Positions 56,255 through 64,000 of a DNA stretch of 64,000 nt are shown here, in pieces. Below the pieces are notes generated by a model. The model was not told the DNA's origin and did not search any database. It saw nothing but the letters and a program-made list of their open reading frames with translations. A program made the position numbers and the translations under genes. The stretch covers positions 186,001 through 250,000 of the forward strand of contig JAHXIP010000001.1 of the NCBI GenBank assembly GCA_025655575.1, read 5' to 3'. The stretch's first letter is position 1, and each line of letters begins with the position of its first letter. This DNA comes from Candidatus Thiodiazotropha sp. (ex Monitilora ramsayi). GTDB lineage: Bacteria; Pseudomonadota; Gammaproteobacteria; Chromatiales; Chromatiaceae.

Positions 56255-56376
56255 CGTAAGTCGTACGACACGGGTCGCTTTCCTCCCTTTTGCGGCCCAT
56301 CCTTCCCGGTCACCCCATCCGGGAAGATCAGGCCCCATCAACCTCTCCCCTTAGGTTGAAGGGGCCTTCTTTTTTA
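56255..56376 (+). ncRNA. Candidate sRNA in the polA-engB spacer (Spot 42/ErsA position)
   Basis: About 122 nt from the predicted sigma-E-type start to an intrinsic terminator. It contains a perfect hairpin CTTCCCGG-TCACCCCAT-CCGGGAAG (56302-56326) with a C-rich loop, C-rich single-stranded stretches (TTTCCTCCCTTTTG near 56279; CTCTCCCC near 56343) and a terminator stem CCCCTT-AGGTTG-AAGGGG followed by TTCTTTTTT. Spot 42 of enterobacteria and ErsA of Pseudomonas are encoded in this spacer, and ErsA is driven by the sigma-E homologue. No sequence homology to Spot 42 is visible; the call rests on synteny, promoter and structure. Confidence 0.5.
56347..56376 (+). terminator. Intrinsic terminator of the polA-engB spacer transcript
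   Basis: Stem CCCCTT (56347-56352) with AAGGGG (56359-56364), 6-base loop, followed by CCTTCTTTTTT. It ends 16 bases before the engB stop on the other strand. Confidence 0.8.
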
Positions 56377-56391
56377 CGGGATAATTTATTC

Positions 56392-57033
56392 TCACCCCTG
56401 CTCGGTTTCTCCTCCATCATCTGCCGAAACGGTCTCGTTTCCCAGGTCAAACCAGATGTCCAAAACCTGATGGCATTCGTCTATCCCCTTGTGTTTGAGG
56501 GCAGAGAAGAGCTGGATGGTAATCTCCGGCCGGTCGCTCAATTCTCGCCGGACCTTGAGCAGTGTTGATTTGCCGGCACCGCTCTTGAGCTTGTCGGCTT
56601 TGGTCAGCAGGATATGAGTGGGCAGGCCATGATGGGTATTCCACTGCAGCATCTGCAGATCGAAGGGTTTGAGTGGATGACGGATATCCATCAGCAGGAT
56701 CAATCCGCGCAGACACTGCCGGTTTTGTACGTAGTCTGCGAGACTCTTCTGCCACTGTTGTTTGACGGCTTCGGCGACCTTGGCGTAGCCATATCCCGGT
56801 AGATCGACCAGACGTCGTTCCTCGTCCAGTTCGAAGAAGTTGAGCAGTTGGGTGCGCCCAGGGGTTTTACTGGCGCGGGCCAGGCTTTTCTGACCACACA
56901 GTGCATTCAGTGCGCTCGATTTACCGGCGTTGGATCGTCCGGCAAAGGCGACTTCTGTACCCTGATCTGGGGGAGATTGATTGAGTCGGGCCGCACTCTT
57001 GAGAAAGCTGGCACGGCGGTAGTAAGGGTTCAT
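56392..57033 (-). CDS. engB: Ribosome biogenesis GTPase EngB (YihA/YsxC)
   Basis: 213 residues. G1 is [14 protein letters not shown] near residue 33, G2 [12 protein letters not shown]3 [10 protein letters not shown] and G4 TKADKL. EngB is an essential GTPase for 50S subunit assembly. Convergent with polA, as in other gammaproteobacteria. The C-terminus is acidic ([12 protein letters not shown]). Confidence 0.95.
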   Translation of the reverse strand: MNPYYRRASFLKSAARLNQSPPDQGTEVAFAGRSNAGKSSALNALCGQKSLARASKTPGRTQLLNFFELDEERRLVDLPGYGYAKVAEAVKQQWQKSLADYVQNRQCLRGLILLMDIRHPLKPFDLQMLQWNTHHGLPTHILLTKADKLKSGAGKSTLLKVRRELSDRPEITIQLFSALKHKGIDECHQVLDIWFDLGNETVSADDGGETEQG

Positions 57034-57095
57034 ATCGGTTCCAGGGCTGTGGTGGCAAGCCTCGGCACCCTATGCGATGGAACCCCGGTGGTCAA

Positions 57096-57548
57096 CTACC
57101 CCCAGAGGCGTTTGATCCAGGATTTCTTGCTCAGTTTGGGTTGTGCGCCGGCTGAGATGAAGAAGCCGCTGTACTGCATATCCTCTTCCATGATGTGCTT
57201 GGTAAGCCAGGTCTTGAGAAAATGCATCAGTTCAAAACCGATCGATTTCTTGCCTGTGGCTACCTTGTCTTGAAGGTCGACCACGGAATGCAGCAGTTCC
57301 TCGTGGATCTCCTTGTGCTCTTCGTAACCGGGATAGTTGAGAATACGCATCAGGCTCTCTTCCACGGCGAAATGAATGCGTGTGTAGTCGGCCAGATCTT
57401 TCAGGATGCTATTGACCACATCACTGCCATGGCGTTGATGAATGGCCTCATGCATTTTGTTTACAAGATCGACCAGCACCTTATGCTGTTCGTCGATCTC
57501 CTCAATACCGACACTCAGGGTATCTGACCACTCGACAAAGTTACTCAT
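57096..57548 (-). CDS. Bacteriohemerythrin
   Basis: 150 residues. The diiron ligands are visible: His in IDEQHKVLVDL, His and Glu in YTRIHFAVEESLM, EEHKEIHEELL, and the C-terminal WLTKHIMEEDMQY (His and Asp). A tail of about 18 residues (SAGAQPKLSKKSWIKRL) is basic. These proteins bind O2 at a diiron centre and serve as store, carrier or sensor of oxygen, which suits a microaerophilic lifestyle. Single-gene unit. Confidence 0.93.
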   Translation of the reverse strand: MSNFVEWSDTLSVGIEEIDEQHKVLVDLVNKMHEAIHQRHGSDVVNSILKDLADYTRIHFAVEESLMRILNYPGYEEHKEIHEELLHSVVDLQDKVATGKKSIGFELMHFLKTWLTKHIMEEDMQYSGFFISAGAQPKLSKKSWIKRLWG

Positions 57549-57665
57549 ATCACCATCCCTTCTACTACGTTAGCACATTCGCATTCCGTCAAATGTAAAG
57601 AAGTCGCATTGTGACAGAGTTCACGGTTGTCTTTCAATAGTAGTCAAGTCTTTAGTGCTTGTTTA

Positions 57666-58142
57666 CTAGTTTCTTTCCCAGGTACCTGATTTTCCGCCAG
57701 CTTTTTCGAGCAGTTGGATATTGCTGATAGACATCCCCCGATCAACTGCCTTGCACATGTCATAGATGGTGAGCAGGGTAACCTGGGCTGCGAACAGGGC
57801 CTCGATTTCTACGCCGGTCTGGCCCAGGGTCTCGACATGACACCGGCAATGAACACTATTTTTCTCCTCTTCGGGCGAGAGGGTGATCTCCACCTTGGTG
57901 AGAGAGAGAGGATGGCAGAGGGGTACCAGATCCGGTGCTTTCTTGGCTGCCATAATACCGGCAATGCGGGCGACACCCAGGACGTCCCCTTTTTTGTGGC
58001 TGCCTTGCAGGATCATCTTCAGGGTTTCGGGTTGCATGGTGATGCGGCCCTCGGTGATTGCCCTGCGTCGGGTCTCCGGCTTGTCGCCCACATCGACCAT
58101 GTGGGCTTCGCCCGCGGCATTGAAATGTGTGAAGTCAGCCAT
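57666..58142 (-). CDS. moaC: Cyclic pyranopterin monophosphate synthase MoaC
   Basis: 158 residues. [20 protein letters not shown] is the family N-terminal motif; [17 protein letters not shown] holds the substrate-binding His, and [20 protein letters not shown] and CKAVDRGM complete the active site with the catalytic Lys and Asp. It converts the MoaA product to cPMP in molybdenum cofactor synthesis. The ATG shares one base with the stop of the phosphodiesterase upstream (TAATG). Other moa genes are not in the window. Confidence 0.95.
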   Translation of the reverse strand: MADFTHFNAAGEAHMVDVGDKPETRRRAITEGRITMQPETLKMILQGSHKKGDVLGVARIAGIMAAKKAPDLVPLCHPLSLTKVEITLSPEEEKNSVHCRCHVETLGQTGVEIEALFAAQVTLLTIYDMCKAVDRGMSISNIQLLEKAGGKSGTWERN

Positions 58143-58681
58143 TAATAACCCGCCTCGCGTTCAATTTGTTTAGAGATTTCCAGGGTTTCAAAAGTCATCT
58201 CCTCGAGATCTGCCATGACAAAGGTGGCCGGTGAACGGCCAACACCACCGATAGTCCCTGGATTGACCAGGTGCGTGGTGCCGCCTTTGAGATTTTTGAC
58301 AGCCTCAATCCTTACCTTGTGGCTGTGGCCACAACAGACCAGATCCCAGTTACCCGTGGCAGCCATGGCATTGCCGTAGTGAGGATAGTGCACGAGGAAA
58401 ATTCTGCGTCCGGCCAGTTCCAAACCGGCATCCATCCCGTGGTAGTGGATATGATTCTCATCTCGGTTGGCAAGACGGCCAAGGGTATAGAGATCGCCGG
58501 TATTGTTGCCATGGATGACATGCACGGGTAAGCGGTATTTGTCGAGGCAGTGGAGGGTGCTGGGAGCAACAACGTCGCCACAATGCAGAACGGCTTCGGC
58601 ACCTTTCTCCTTTGCGGTTTCCACTGCGGCGTCAAGCAGCGGAATATGGTCATGACTGTCGGACAGGATGCAAACTTTCAT
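58142..58681 (-). CDS. YfcE/MJ0936-type metallophosphoesterase
   Basis: 179 residues of the calcineurin-like phosphoesterase fold. Metal ligands are in [33 protein letters not shown] and CCGHSHK, with LVNPGTIGG closing the site. Such proteins are manganese-dependent phosphodiesterases of unknown physiological substrate. Overlaps moaC by one base, so the two are co-transcribed. Confidence 0.9.
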   Translation of the reverse strand: MKVCILSDSHDHIPLLDAAVETAKEKGAEAVLHCGDVVAPSTLHCLDKYRLPVHVIHGNNTGDLYTLGRLANRDENHIHYHGMDAGLELAGRRIFLVHYPHYGNAMAATGNWDLVCCGHSHKVRIEAVKNLKGGTTHLVNPGTIGGVGRSPATFVMADLEEMTFETLEISKQIEREAGY

Positions 58682-58816
58682 AAATGGGGCAGACTCAGAC
58701 CAGCTGGATAATAGGGTTAATGGGCTAGCGAAACGGGTGACTTCCGCAGTTTAGCGCAGAAGCCCCCCACTATTTGATTTCTGGCCGTTGGTGATAACTG
58801 GTCGGCCATAGCAGGG

Positions 58817-59365
58817 CTAGAAGTTTGGCTTGTCCGGTGCATCCTGGTACATCTGGATTGATTCCAGGATCTCCTGCTTGGCTTCATCGATGCCGTACCA
58901 TCCGTCAACACGCACCCACTTGCCTTCATCCAGGTCTTTGTAGTGCTCGAAAAAGTGGGAGATGCGGTTGAGCGTCTCTCCCGAGAGATCGCGGAATGTC
59001 TGGACGCTTCTGTAAGTTTTGCACAGCTTGTCCATGGGTACCGCCAGTACTTTAGCGTCGTCCCCTGACTCATCTTTCATCTTCAAAACACCGACAGGGC
59101 GGCAGGTAATGACGGAACCGGGAATCAGCGGATAAGGGGTCAAAACCAAAACATCTACTGGATCGCCGTCTTTCGACAGCGTGTGCGGTACATAACCGTA
59201 GTTGCAGGGGTAGTGCATGGCGGTGGACATGAAGCGGTCCACGAACATAGCGCCGGTCTCCTTATCCAGTTCGTACTTCACGGGATCTGAGTGGGCGGGT
59301 ATCTCAATGATGACATTGATCTCGTTGGGTATGTTGGCACCGGATAAGACGCGGTCGAGATTCAT
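58817..59365 (-). CDS. ppa: Inorganic pyrophosphatase (family I)
   Basis: 182 residues. [20 protein letters not shown] and [20 protein letters not shown] contain the family I metal-binding acids, followed by DEKVLAVP-like [12 protein letters not shown] and [14 protein letters not shown]. It hydrolyses PPi in the cytoplasm. It precedes hppA and the PPi-dependent phosphofructokinase on the same strand, so two PPi-consuming enzymes and one PPi-using kinase are close together. Confidence 0.96.
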   Translation of the reverse strand: MNLDRVLSGANIPNEINVIIEIPAHSDPVKYELDKETGAMFVDRFMSTAMHYPCNYGYVPHTLSKDGDPVDVLVLTPYPLIPGSVITCRPVGVLKMKDESGDDAKVLAVPMDKLCKTYRSVQTFRDLSGETLNRISHFFEHYKDLDEGKWVRVDGWYGIDEAKQEILESIQMYQDAPDKPNF

Positions 59366-59572
59366 GGGTAAGTTTCCTCGGGCTCGAAAAAAGCGCCATT
59401 ATAGTCAGAGAGGCGGGTCTGTCCCAAGGTAAATCAGATATTCAACCCTATGGTGTAGTGGGTAATTAGAGCTTTCGGTGGGGACAAAGGGGGTGCCTGG
59501 CGTCAAATAACTGCTGAGTGGCATCTCTGTATGCGCATCCCCAAATTGATTTCAGGCCATGTGGGAATAGAC

Positions 59573-59600
59573 CAAAAAAAAGGCGGCCCTAAGGCCGCCT
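59573..59600 (-). terminator. Intrinsic terminator of hppA
   Basis: On the minus strand, AGGCGGCC and GGCCGCCT form a perfect eight-pair stem with loop TTAG, followed by seven or more Ts. It begins about 20 bases after the hppA stop. Confidence 0.92.
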
Positions 59601-59621
59601 GTAGTCAGACCACTGTCGTGC

Positions 59622-61661
59622 TCAGAGTAAAGGTACAATCAGCAGTGCGACAATGTTGATGATTTTGATCAACGGGTTGACCGCGGGTCCCGCAGTGTCT
59701 TTGTAGGGGTCGCCGACGGTGTCGCCGGTTACCGCTGCTTTGTGGGCGTCGGAGCCCTTGCCGCCGTGATTGCCATCCTCGATATACTTCTTGGCGTTAT
59801 CCCATGCACCACCACCTGTGGTCATGGAGATGGCCACGAAGAGGCCGGTGACGATGGTGCCTATCAGCAGACCACCCAACGCCTTGGCACCAGCATCTCC
59901 ACCCATGAGGGCACCGATGCCAAGAGCCACAACGATAGGCATCAGAACCGGCAGCAATGAGGGGATGATCATCTCTTTGATGGCGGCTTTGGTCAGCATG
60001 TCCACCGCTCTGCCGTAGTCAGGCTTTTCACTGTGATCCATGATGCCGGGCTTCTCACGAAACTGACGGCGTACTTCGTTGACGATGCCGCCAGCGGCGC
60101 GGCCAACAGCTTCCATCGCCATGGAGCTAAAGAGATAGGGCACCAGACCGCCGATGAAGAGGCCAATCAATACGGCCGGATCGGAGAGTTCAAAGCTGAT
60201 GGTTTTACCGGCATGCTCCAATGTGCTGGTGAAGTCAGCGAACAGTACCAGGGCAGCCAGACCGGCAGAGCCGATAGCATAGCCCTTGGTGACTGCCTTG
60301 GTGGTGTTACCCACAGCATCCAGCGGGTCGGTGATGTTGCGGATCTTCTCATCCAACTCGGCCATCTCGGCGATCCCGCCGGCGTTGTCGGTGATGGGAC
60401 CGTAGGCGTCCAGTGCGACGATGATGCCAGTCATTGAGAGCATCGCGGTGGCCGCGATGGCAATACCATAGATGCCTGCCAGATCATAGGAACCCCAGAT
60501 GGCGGCACAAACAGCCAGTACCGGAGCGGCAGTCGCCTTCATGGAGATGCCCAAACCGGCGATAACGTTAGTGCCGTCACCCGTGGTGGAGGCCTCTGCG
60601 ATATGGCGCACCGGCGTATACTCGGTGGAGGTGTAGTACTCGGTGATCACCACCATGGCGGCAGTCAGGATCAGGCCGATCATGGCAGAACCGAAGAGCT
60701 GCATGGTGTTAAAACCACCAACACCGTTCATCATGGAGTCGGTGACAAAATAGAATGCCACGGCAGCCAGTACACCGGAGACGATCAGCCCCTTGTAGAG
60801 GGCAGGCATCACGTTGGTATCGGTATCCTTGGCCTTGACGAAGAAGGTGCCGATGACCGAGGCGATGATAGAGACACCACCCAGTACCAGCGGATAGAGC
60901 ACCGCGGCGGGACCGGCATCGGCCATTAACAGGCCACCCAGCAGCATGGTGGCGACCACGGTGACGGCATAGGTTTCGAAGAGATCGGCCGCCATGCCGG
61001 CACAGTCGCCTACGTTATCGCCCACGTTATCGGCGATGACCGCGGGGTTACGGGGATCATCCTCGGGGATACCGGCTTCCACCTTACCGACGATATCGGC
61101 ACCCACATCAGCACCTTTGGTGAAGATGCCGCCACCCAGTCGGGCAAAGATGGAGATCAGAGAGCCACCAAAAGCGAGTCCGACCAGCGGATGCAGGGGG
61201 TCTTCAACACCCATCGCGATCAGGATGGCGTAGTAACCGGCCACGCCCAGTAGACCCAGGCCGACAACCAGCAGGCCGGTGATGGCGCCGCCACGGAAGG
61301 CAATCTGCAGGGCGGCATTGATGCCCTTGTTGGCGGCCTCGGCAGTGCGCAGGTTGGCACGAACCGAGATGTGCATGCCAATGTAGCCGGCAACGCCTGA
61401 AAGAATGGCGCCGATGGCGAAGCCAATGGCGGTGGCGGTGCCGAGGAAGTACCAGAGCACGACCAAAAGAATCAGCCCGACGATACCGATGGTGGTGTAT
61501 TGGCGGTTGAGATAGGCCTTGGCGCCTTCCTGTATGGCGCCGGCGATCTCTCGCATACGCTCATTACCTTCAGGCTGTGCAAGGATCCATTTTACGGATA
61601 GAAAGCCGTAGGCGAGTGCGGCAAAGGCACATGCCAGGGCGAAGATCAGTTCTGTGCTCAC
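59622..61661 (-). CDS. hppA: Membrane-bound proton-translocating pyrophosphatase, K+-independent type
   Basis: 679 residues from GTG at 61661, with GAGGAGG before it; longer frames to 61721 are unlikely. About sixteen transmembrane helices. [20 protein letters not shown] and [19 protein letters not shown] are the PPi-binding loops. The segment [10 protein letters not shown] has Lys at the position that marks K+-independent enzymes. It couples PPi hydrolysis to proton pumping across the inner membrane, or makes PPi from the proton gradient. Downstream of PPi-PFK on the same strand; a hairpin terminator separates them. Confidence 0.96.
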   Translation of the reverse strand: MSTELIFALACAFAALAYGFLSVKWILAQPEGNERMREIAGAIQEGAKAYLNRQYTTIGIVGLILLVVLWYFLGTATAIGFAIGAILSGVAGYIGMHISVRANLRTAEAANKGINAALQIAFRGGAITGLLVVGLGLLGVAGYYAILIAMGVEDPLHPLVGLAFGGSLISIFARLGGGIFTKGADVGADIVGKVEAGIPEDDPRNPAVIADNVGDNVGDCAGMAADLFETYAVTVVATMLLGGLLMADAGPAAVLYPLVLGGVSIIASVIGTFFVKAKDTDTNVMPALYKGLIVSGVLAAVAFYFVTDSMMNGVGGFNTMQLFGSAMIGLILTAAMVVITEYYTSTEYTPVRHIAEASTTGDGTNVIAGLGISMKATAAPVLAVCAAIWGSYDLAGIYGIAIAATAMLSMTGIIVALDAYGPITDNAGGIAEMAELDEKIRNITDPLDAVGNTTKAVTKGYAIGSAGLAALVLFADFTSTLEHAGKTISFELSDPAVLIGLFIGGLVPYLFSSMAMEAVGRAAGGIVNEVRRQFREKPGIMDHSEKPDYGRAVDMLTKAAIKEMIIPSLLPVLMPIVVALGIGALMGGDAGAKALGGLLIGTIVTGLFVAISMTTGGGAWDNAKKYIEDGNHGGKGSDAHKAAVTGDTVGDPYKDTAGPAVNPLIKIINIVALLIVPLL

Positions 61662-61788
61662 TTTAAGGGTCCTCCTCAGGATAAAAACCGTGTTCTGACA
61701 GTCTGCTCTGTCGGTTGGCATCCCTCCTGAAACCTTTGCTGACCGAATAGGTCCGCTTGGGTTGATGCCAGCTCTCAGAGGCTAAACG

Positions 61789-61814
61789 AAAAAGGGGGCC
61801 GTGTAGAGCCCCCC
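61789..61814 (-). terminator. Intrinsic terminator of the PPi-phosphofructokinase gene
   Basis: On the minus strand, GGGGGC (61813-61808) pairs with GCCCCC (61799-61794) around an 8-base loop, followed by TTTTTCG. It begins 14 bases after the gene's stop and lies before hppA. Confidence 0.85.
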
Positions 61815-61827
61815 AGTCGTCGTTATT

Positions 61828-63084
61828 TTATAGTTCGAATGCTTCCAGCTTTTTCGCTACCGCCACGCCCTTCATTGTGACATAGGCTGGCATTCCGTTG
61901 TCGTTATAGGGTGGATAGGCCTCTCCCTTGATGAGTGGGTAGAGGTAATCCTTGCAGGCCTGGGTGATGCCGAAGCCGTCATCGGTGATGAACTCCATCG
62001 GCATCATTTTCTCCACATTGGCCACCTCGGAGAGCGGTGCCTCACCAATGCTCCATTTGTAGGGATTCGAGGATTCACGGACCACAGTAGGCATGATGGA
62101 GTTTTTACCTTCCAAGGCTTTTTCTACAGCCGCCTTACCCAGCGCATAGGCTTGCTCCACATCGGACTCAGAGGCGAGATGACGCGCAGCACGCTGCAGA
62201 TAGTCAGCCACCGCCCAATGGAACTTATAGCCCAGGGCATCTTTGATGATGTTGGCCACGACGGGAGCGGCACCACCCAGCTGGGCATGACCAAAAGAGT
62301 CACGGGTACCCTGCTCGGCGAGAAACTTGCCGTCCGGCCAGTGACAGCCTTCGGAAACCACGATGCTGCAGAAGCCGTGCTCTTTGACTTTCGCATCGAC
62401 AGCGGCGAGGAATTTGTCCTGGTCGAATTCGACTTCCGGGAACAGGGTGACTACTGGGATGTTGTTGTCCTCGACCAAAGCGCCTGCGGCTGCGATCCAA
62501 CCGGCATGGCGTCCCATCACCTCGATGACGAAGATTTTGGTGGAGGTAGCGGCCATGGAGCGTACGTCGAAGGAAGCCTCCAGGGTAGAAACGGCAATAT
62601 ATTTTGCCACTGAGCCAAAGCCGGGGCAGTTATCGGTGATCGGCAGGTCGTTATCCACGGTCTTGGGCACATGGATGGCCTGTACCGGGAAACCCATCTT
62701 TTCGGAGAGCTGGGAAACCTTATAGCAGGTGTCAGCTGAATCGCCGCCGCCGTTGTAGAAGAAGTAGCCGATGTTGTGGGCCTTGAAAAGTTCGATCAGG
62801 CGCTCGTACTCACGTTTGTTCTCTTCCAGGCTTTTCAGCTTGAAACGGCAGGAGCCGAAGCCGCCGGATGGTGTGTGCTTGAGTGCTGCGATGTCCTCTG
62901 CGGACTCGGCACTGGTGTCGATCAGGTCTTCGGTCAGAGCACCGATAATGCCGTTGCGACCGGCATAGACGTTGGCAATCTTGTCCGGATGCTGACGGGC
63001 GGTCTCGATGACACCCGCGGCGGAGGCGTTGATAACGGCGGTCACACCGCCGGACTGTGCATAGAAAGCATTTTTAGCTGTCAT
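61828..63084 (-). CDS. pfp: Pyrophosphate-dependent 6-phosphofructokinase
   Basis: 418 residues. AQSGGVTAVINASAAGVIE near the N-terminus, NGGGDSADT at 111-119 and PKTVDNDLPITDN at 140-152 are the short PPi-PFK signatures; MGRHAGWIAAAGAL follows. An ATP-dependent enzyme would have GGDGS. It interconverts fructose 6-phosphate and fructose 1,6-bisphosphate with PPi, reversibly, and in autotrophic gammaproteobacteria can replace fructose and sedoheptulose bisphosphatase in the Calvin cycle while recovering PPi. This fits the adjacent hppA. Confidence 0.93.
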   Translation of the reverse strand: MTAKNAFYAQSGGVTAVINASAAGVIETARQHPDKIANVYAGRNGIIGALTEDLIDTSAESAEDIAALKHTPSGGFGSCRFKLKSLEENKREYERLIELFKAHNIGYFFYNGGGDSADTCYKVSQLSEKMGFPVQAIHVPKTVDNDLPITDNCPGFGSVAKYIAVSTLEASFDVRSMAATSTKIFVIEVMGRHAGWIAAAGALVEDNNIPVVTLFPEVEFDQDKFLAAVDAKVKEHGFCSIVVSEGCHWPDGKFLAEQGTRDSFGHAQLGGAAPVVANIIKDALGYKFHWAVADYLQRAARHLASESDVEQAYALGKAAVEKALEGKNSIMPTVVRESSNPYKWSIGEAPLSEVANVEKMMPMEFITDDGFGITQACKDYLYPLIKGEAYPPYNDNGMPAYVTMKGVAVAKKLEAFEL

Positions 63085-63135
63085 TTTTTGTTGATCCCCT
63101 TCTTGTAATCAAAATCTTGGTTTTTTCTGTGTAGT

Positions 63136-63480
63136 TTAGATGTCGCCCCGCTCCTTGGCCTCGTAGTCAGCCTGGGCTTGAAGCAGAGAGACGATGCACT
63201 CGGTCAGGTCGTCATATTCATGCACGCCGGTGCCGTATTGTTGATATCCCCGATAGAAGAACTGGCAGCGGTACTTGCGGCTGCCGGTCTTGAAGATGAT
63301 GAAGTTGCAGCCCTCTGCGTCCCAGTAGACGACGGGGCAACTGGTCAATTCCCGGTCCGACGGCATCAGCCGTATCTCAGCATCGGCGATCTGGGTCTCA
63401 ACCTTTTGCCCATAGCGCTCAACCAGGGTGGTATCGATAACCCAGTGCTCAGATTCAGTGATATCCGGAATTTCAGGCAT
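63136..63480 (-). CDS. Hypothetical protein, 114 residues
   Basis: 114 residues from ATG at 63480; a TTG at 63504 is in frame. No signal peptide or membrane segment. The sequence mixes a hydrophobic core with LTSCPVVYWDAEGCNFIIF and KYRCQFFYRGYQQYGTG, three cysteines and many aromatic residues. I recognise no family. It is 51 bases upstream of the PPi-phosphofructokinase gene on the same strand, so the two are probably co-transcribed, which is the only functional hint. Confidence 0.75.
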   Translation of the reverse strand: MPEIPDITESEHWVIDTTLVERYGQKVETQIADAEIRLMPSDRELTSCPVVYWDAEGCNFIIFKTGSRKYRCQFFYRGYQQYGTGVHEYDDLTECIVSLLQAQADYEAKERGDI

Positions 63481-63697
63481 GAAGGACACTCTGCGATCAT
63501 TCAAAACGCGAGGCGGAGAAGAATAATCTAATTGCCCCCTTTAGTACACATGAACTCAGTTCCAGCCGTGGTCACATTAGCACCCCATAGATCTATCGGT
63601 TGATGAACCGACGCATAAGACTGATGATTAAGTGACAACTGAATCCACACTTGTTTTGGAATAGAGTCCGCAAAGTCCGTTGACTTTACGGGAAATG

Positions 63698-63739
63698 TTG
63701 GATTAGCTTACCCAAGCTTGCTGGCAGCGGCTAATCCAA
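63698..63739. repeat. Inverted repeat, REP-like
   Basis: TTGGATTAGC (63698-63707) and GCTAATCCAA (63730-63739) are perfect 10-base arms around 22 bases. The GGATTAGC-type arm is common in extragenic palindromes of gammaproteobacteria. It lies in the 445-base spacer between the hypothetical gene and adk, where I see no gene and no clear promoter. Confidence 0.6.
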
Positions 63740-63925
63740 AACTTGGATGTAGCCATGGAATTTCCTAATTGATAACAACAAAAGCAGTTCTAAAGTTCTT
63801 GAAAATCTCGCTTTAAACATGAAGTGCGGCAGTCATGAAACCTACCTTTACAGCTGTAATTAACTGAATTATATGGGAAATCCGTCCAGCTAAGGATAAC
63901 CGGTCCGTGCTTTTGAGGAGTTGGG

Positions 63926-64000
63926 ATGAGGATAGTGATACTGGGCGCGCCAGGCGCTGGTAAGAGAGCCCAGACGGCTTTGATGGCTGAAAAGTATGGG
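63926..64000 (+). CDS. adk: Adenylate kinase, first 25 codons (3'-truncated by the window edge)
   Basis: ATG at 63926 follows GAGGAG by five bases. The 25 visible residues begin MRIVILGAPGAGKRAQTALM and then AEKYG, the adenylate kinase N-terminus with P-loop GAPGAGK. Arg follows the loop Lys where Gly is usual (GKG); adenylate kinases of this GKR type occur. It interconverts ATP, AMP and ADP. It lies divergent from the hypothetical/pfp genes, and adk near hppA and pfp fits a PPi-based energy economy. Confidence 0.88.
   Translation, partial: MRIVILGAPGAGKRAQTALMAEKYG

Overview
The window reads as a chromosomal segment of a gammaproteobacterium. Supporting markers are the lptM-dapF-DUF484-xerC operon, a class I adenylate cyclase, the hslV-hslU-DUF971-ubiE-ubiJ-ubiB string, the UbiK accessory factor, torF-like porin-glnK-amtB, and polA facing engB. 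A PPi-dependent phosphofructokinase beside an H+-pumping pyrophosphatase and adenylate kinase, a DsrC-family protein, a pyruvate:ferredoxin-type oxidoreductase and a sulfotransferase point toward a chemolithotrophic, probably sulfur-oxidising marine or symbiotic lineage of the Chromatiales kind. That placement is inference; no rRNA gene is present to confirm it.

Layout. 1-1.1 kb: end of a divergent polysaccharide deacetylase gene and a DJ-1/YajL gene. 1.2-14.5 kb (minus strand): a Wzx/Wzy-type surface polysaccharide locus, in transcription order wzx, sulfotransferase, wzy, glycosyltransferase, wbjB, wbjC, wbjD (UDP-L-FucNAc synthesis), glycosyltransferase, 4-keto-sugar reductase, initiating sugar-phosphate transferase, then (after a gap with a transposase remnant) a WbpM-type dehydratase. 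14.5-17 kb: a 2.5-kb AT-rich stretch without a recognisable gene, followed by a plus-strand Wzz-like protein. 18.4-24.2 kb: ubiquinone biosynthesis genes and the HslUV protease, with a heat-shock-type promoter. 24.4-30.9 kb: a lipoprotein-sorting protein with an RND exporter, then a diguanylate cyclase overlapping an iron-type periplasmic binding protein. 31-36.8 kb: a 2-oxoacid:ferredoxin oxidoreductase operon divergent from a CysB-like regulator. 37-48.3 kb (minus strand): xerC-DUF484-dapF-lptM, cyaA with a degenerate GGDEF protein, an RRM protein, yheS, comM, ubiK. 48.6-51.1 kb: porin-glnK-amtB with NtrC-like boxes and a sigma-54-like promoter. 51-59.4 kb: DUF4124 protein, diguanylate cyclase, DsrC-like protein, polA, a candidate sRNA, engB, hemerythrin, phosphodiesterase-moaC, ppa. 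59.6-64 kb: hppA, PPi-PFK, a hypothetical gene and the first codons of adk.

The surface locus can be read as one pathway: WbpM and the WbpV-like reductase supply UDP-QuiNAc or UDP-FucNAc to a short WreU/PglC-like initiating transferase, WbjBCD supply UDP-L-FucNAc for the adjacent WbuB-like transferase, and Wzx, Wzy and the Wzz-like protein export, polymerise and set chain length, with possible sulfation. The most interesting signals outside genes are a candidate ErsA/Spot 42-position sRNA with a sigma-E-like promoter after polA (56.2-56.4 kb), tandem NtrC-like boxes before the porin-glnK-amtB genes (48.41-48.56 kb), a CRP-like palindrome in the 2.5-kb gene-free region, several strong palindromes, and a DsrC-family protein that has lost its penultimate cysteine.
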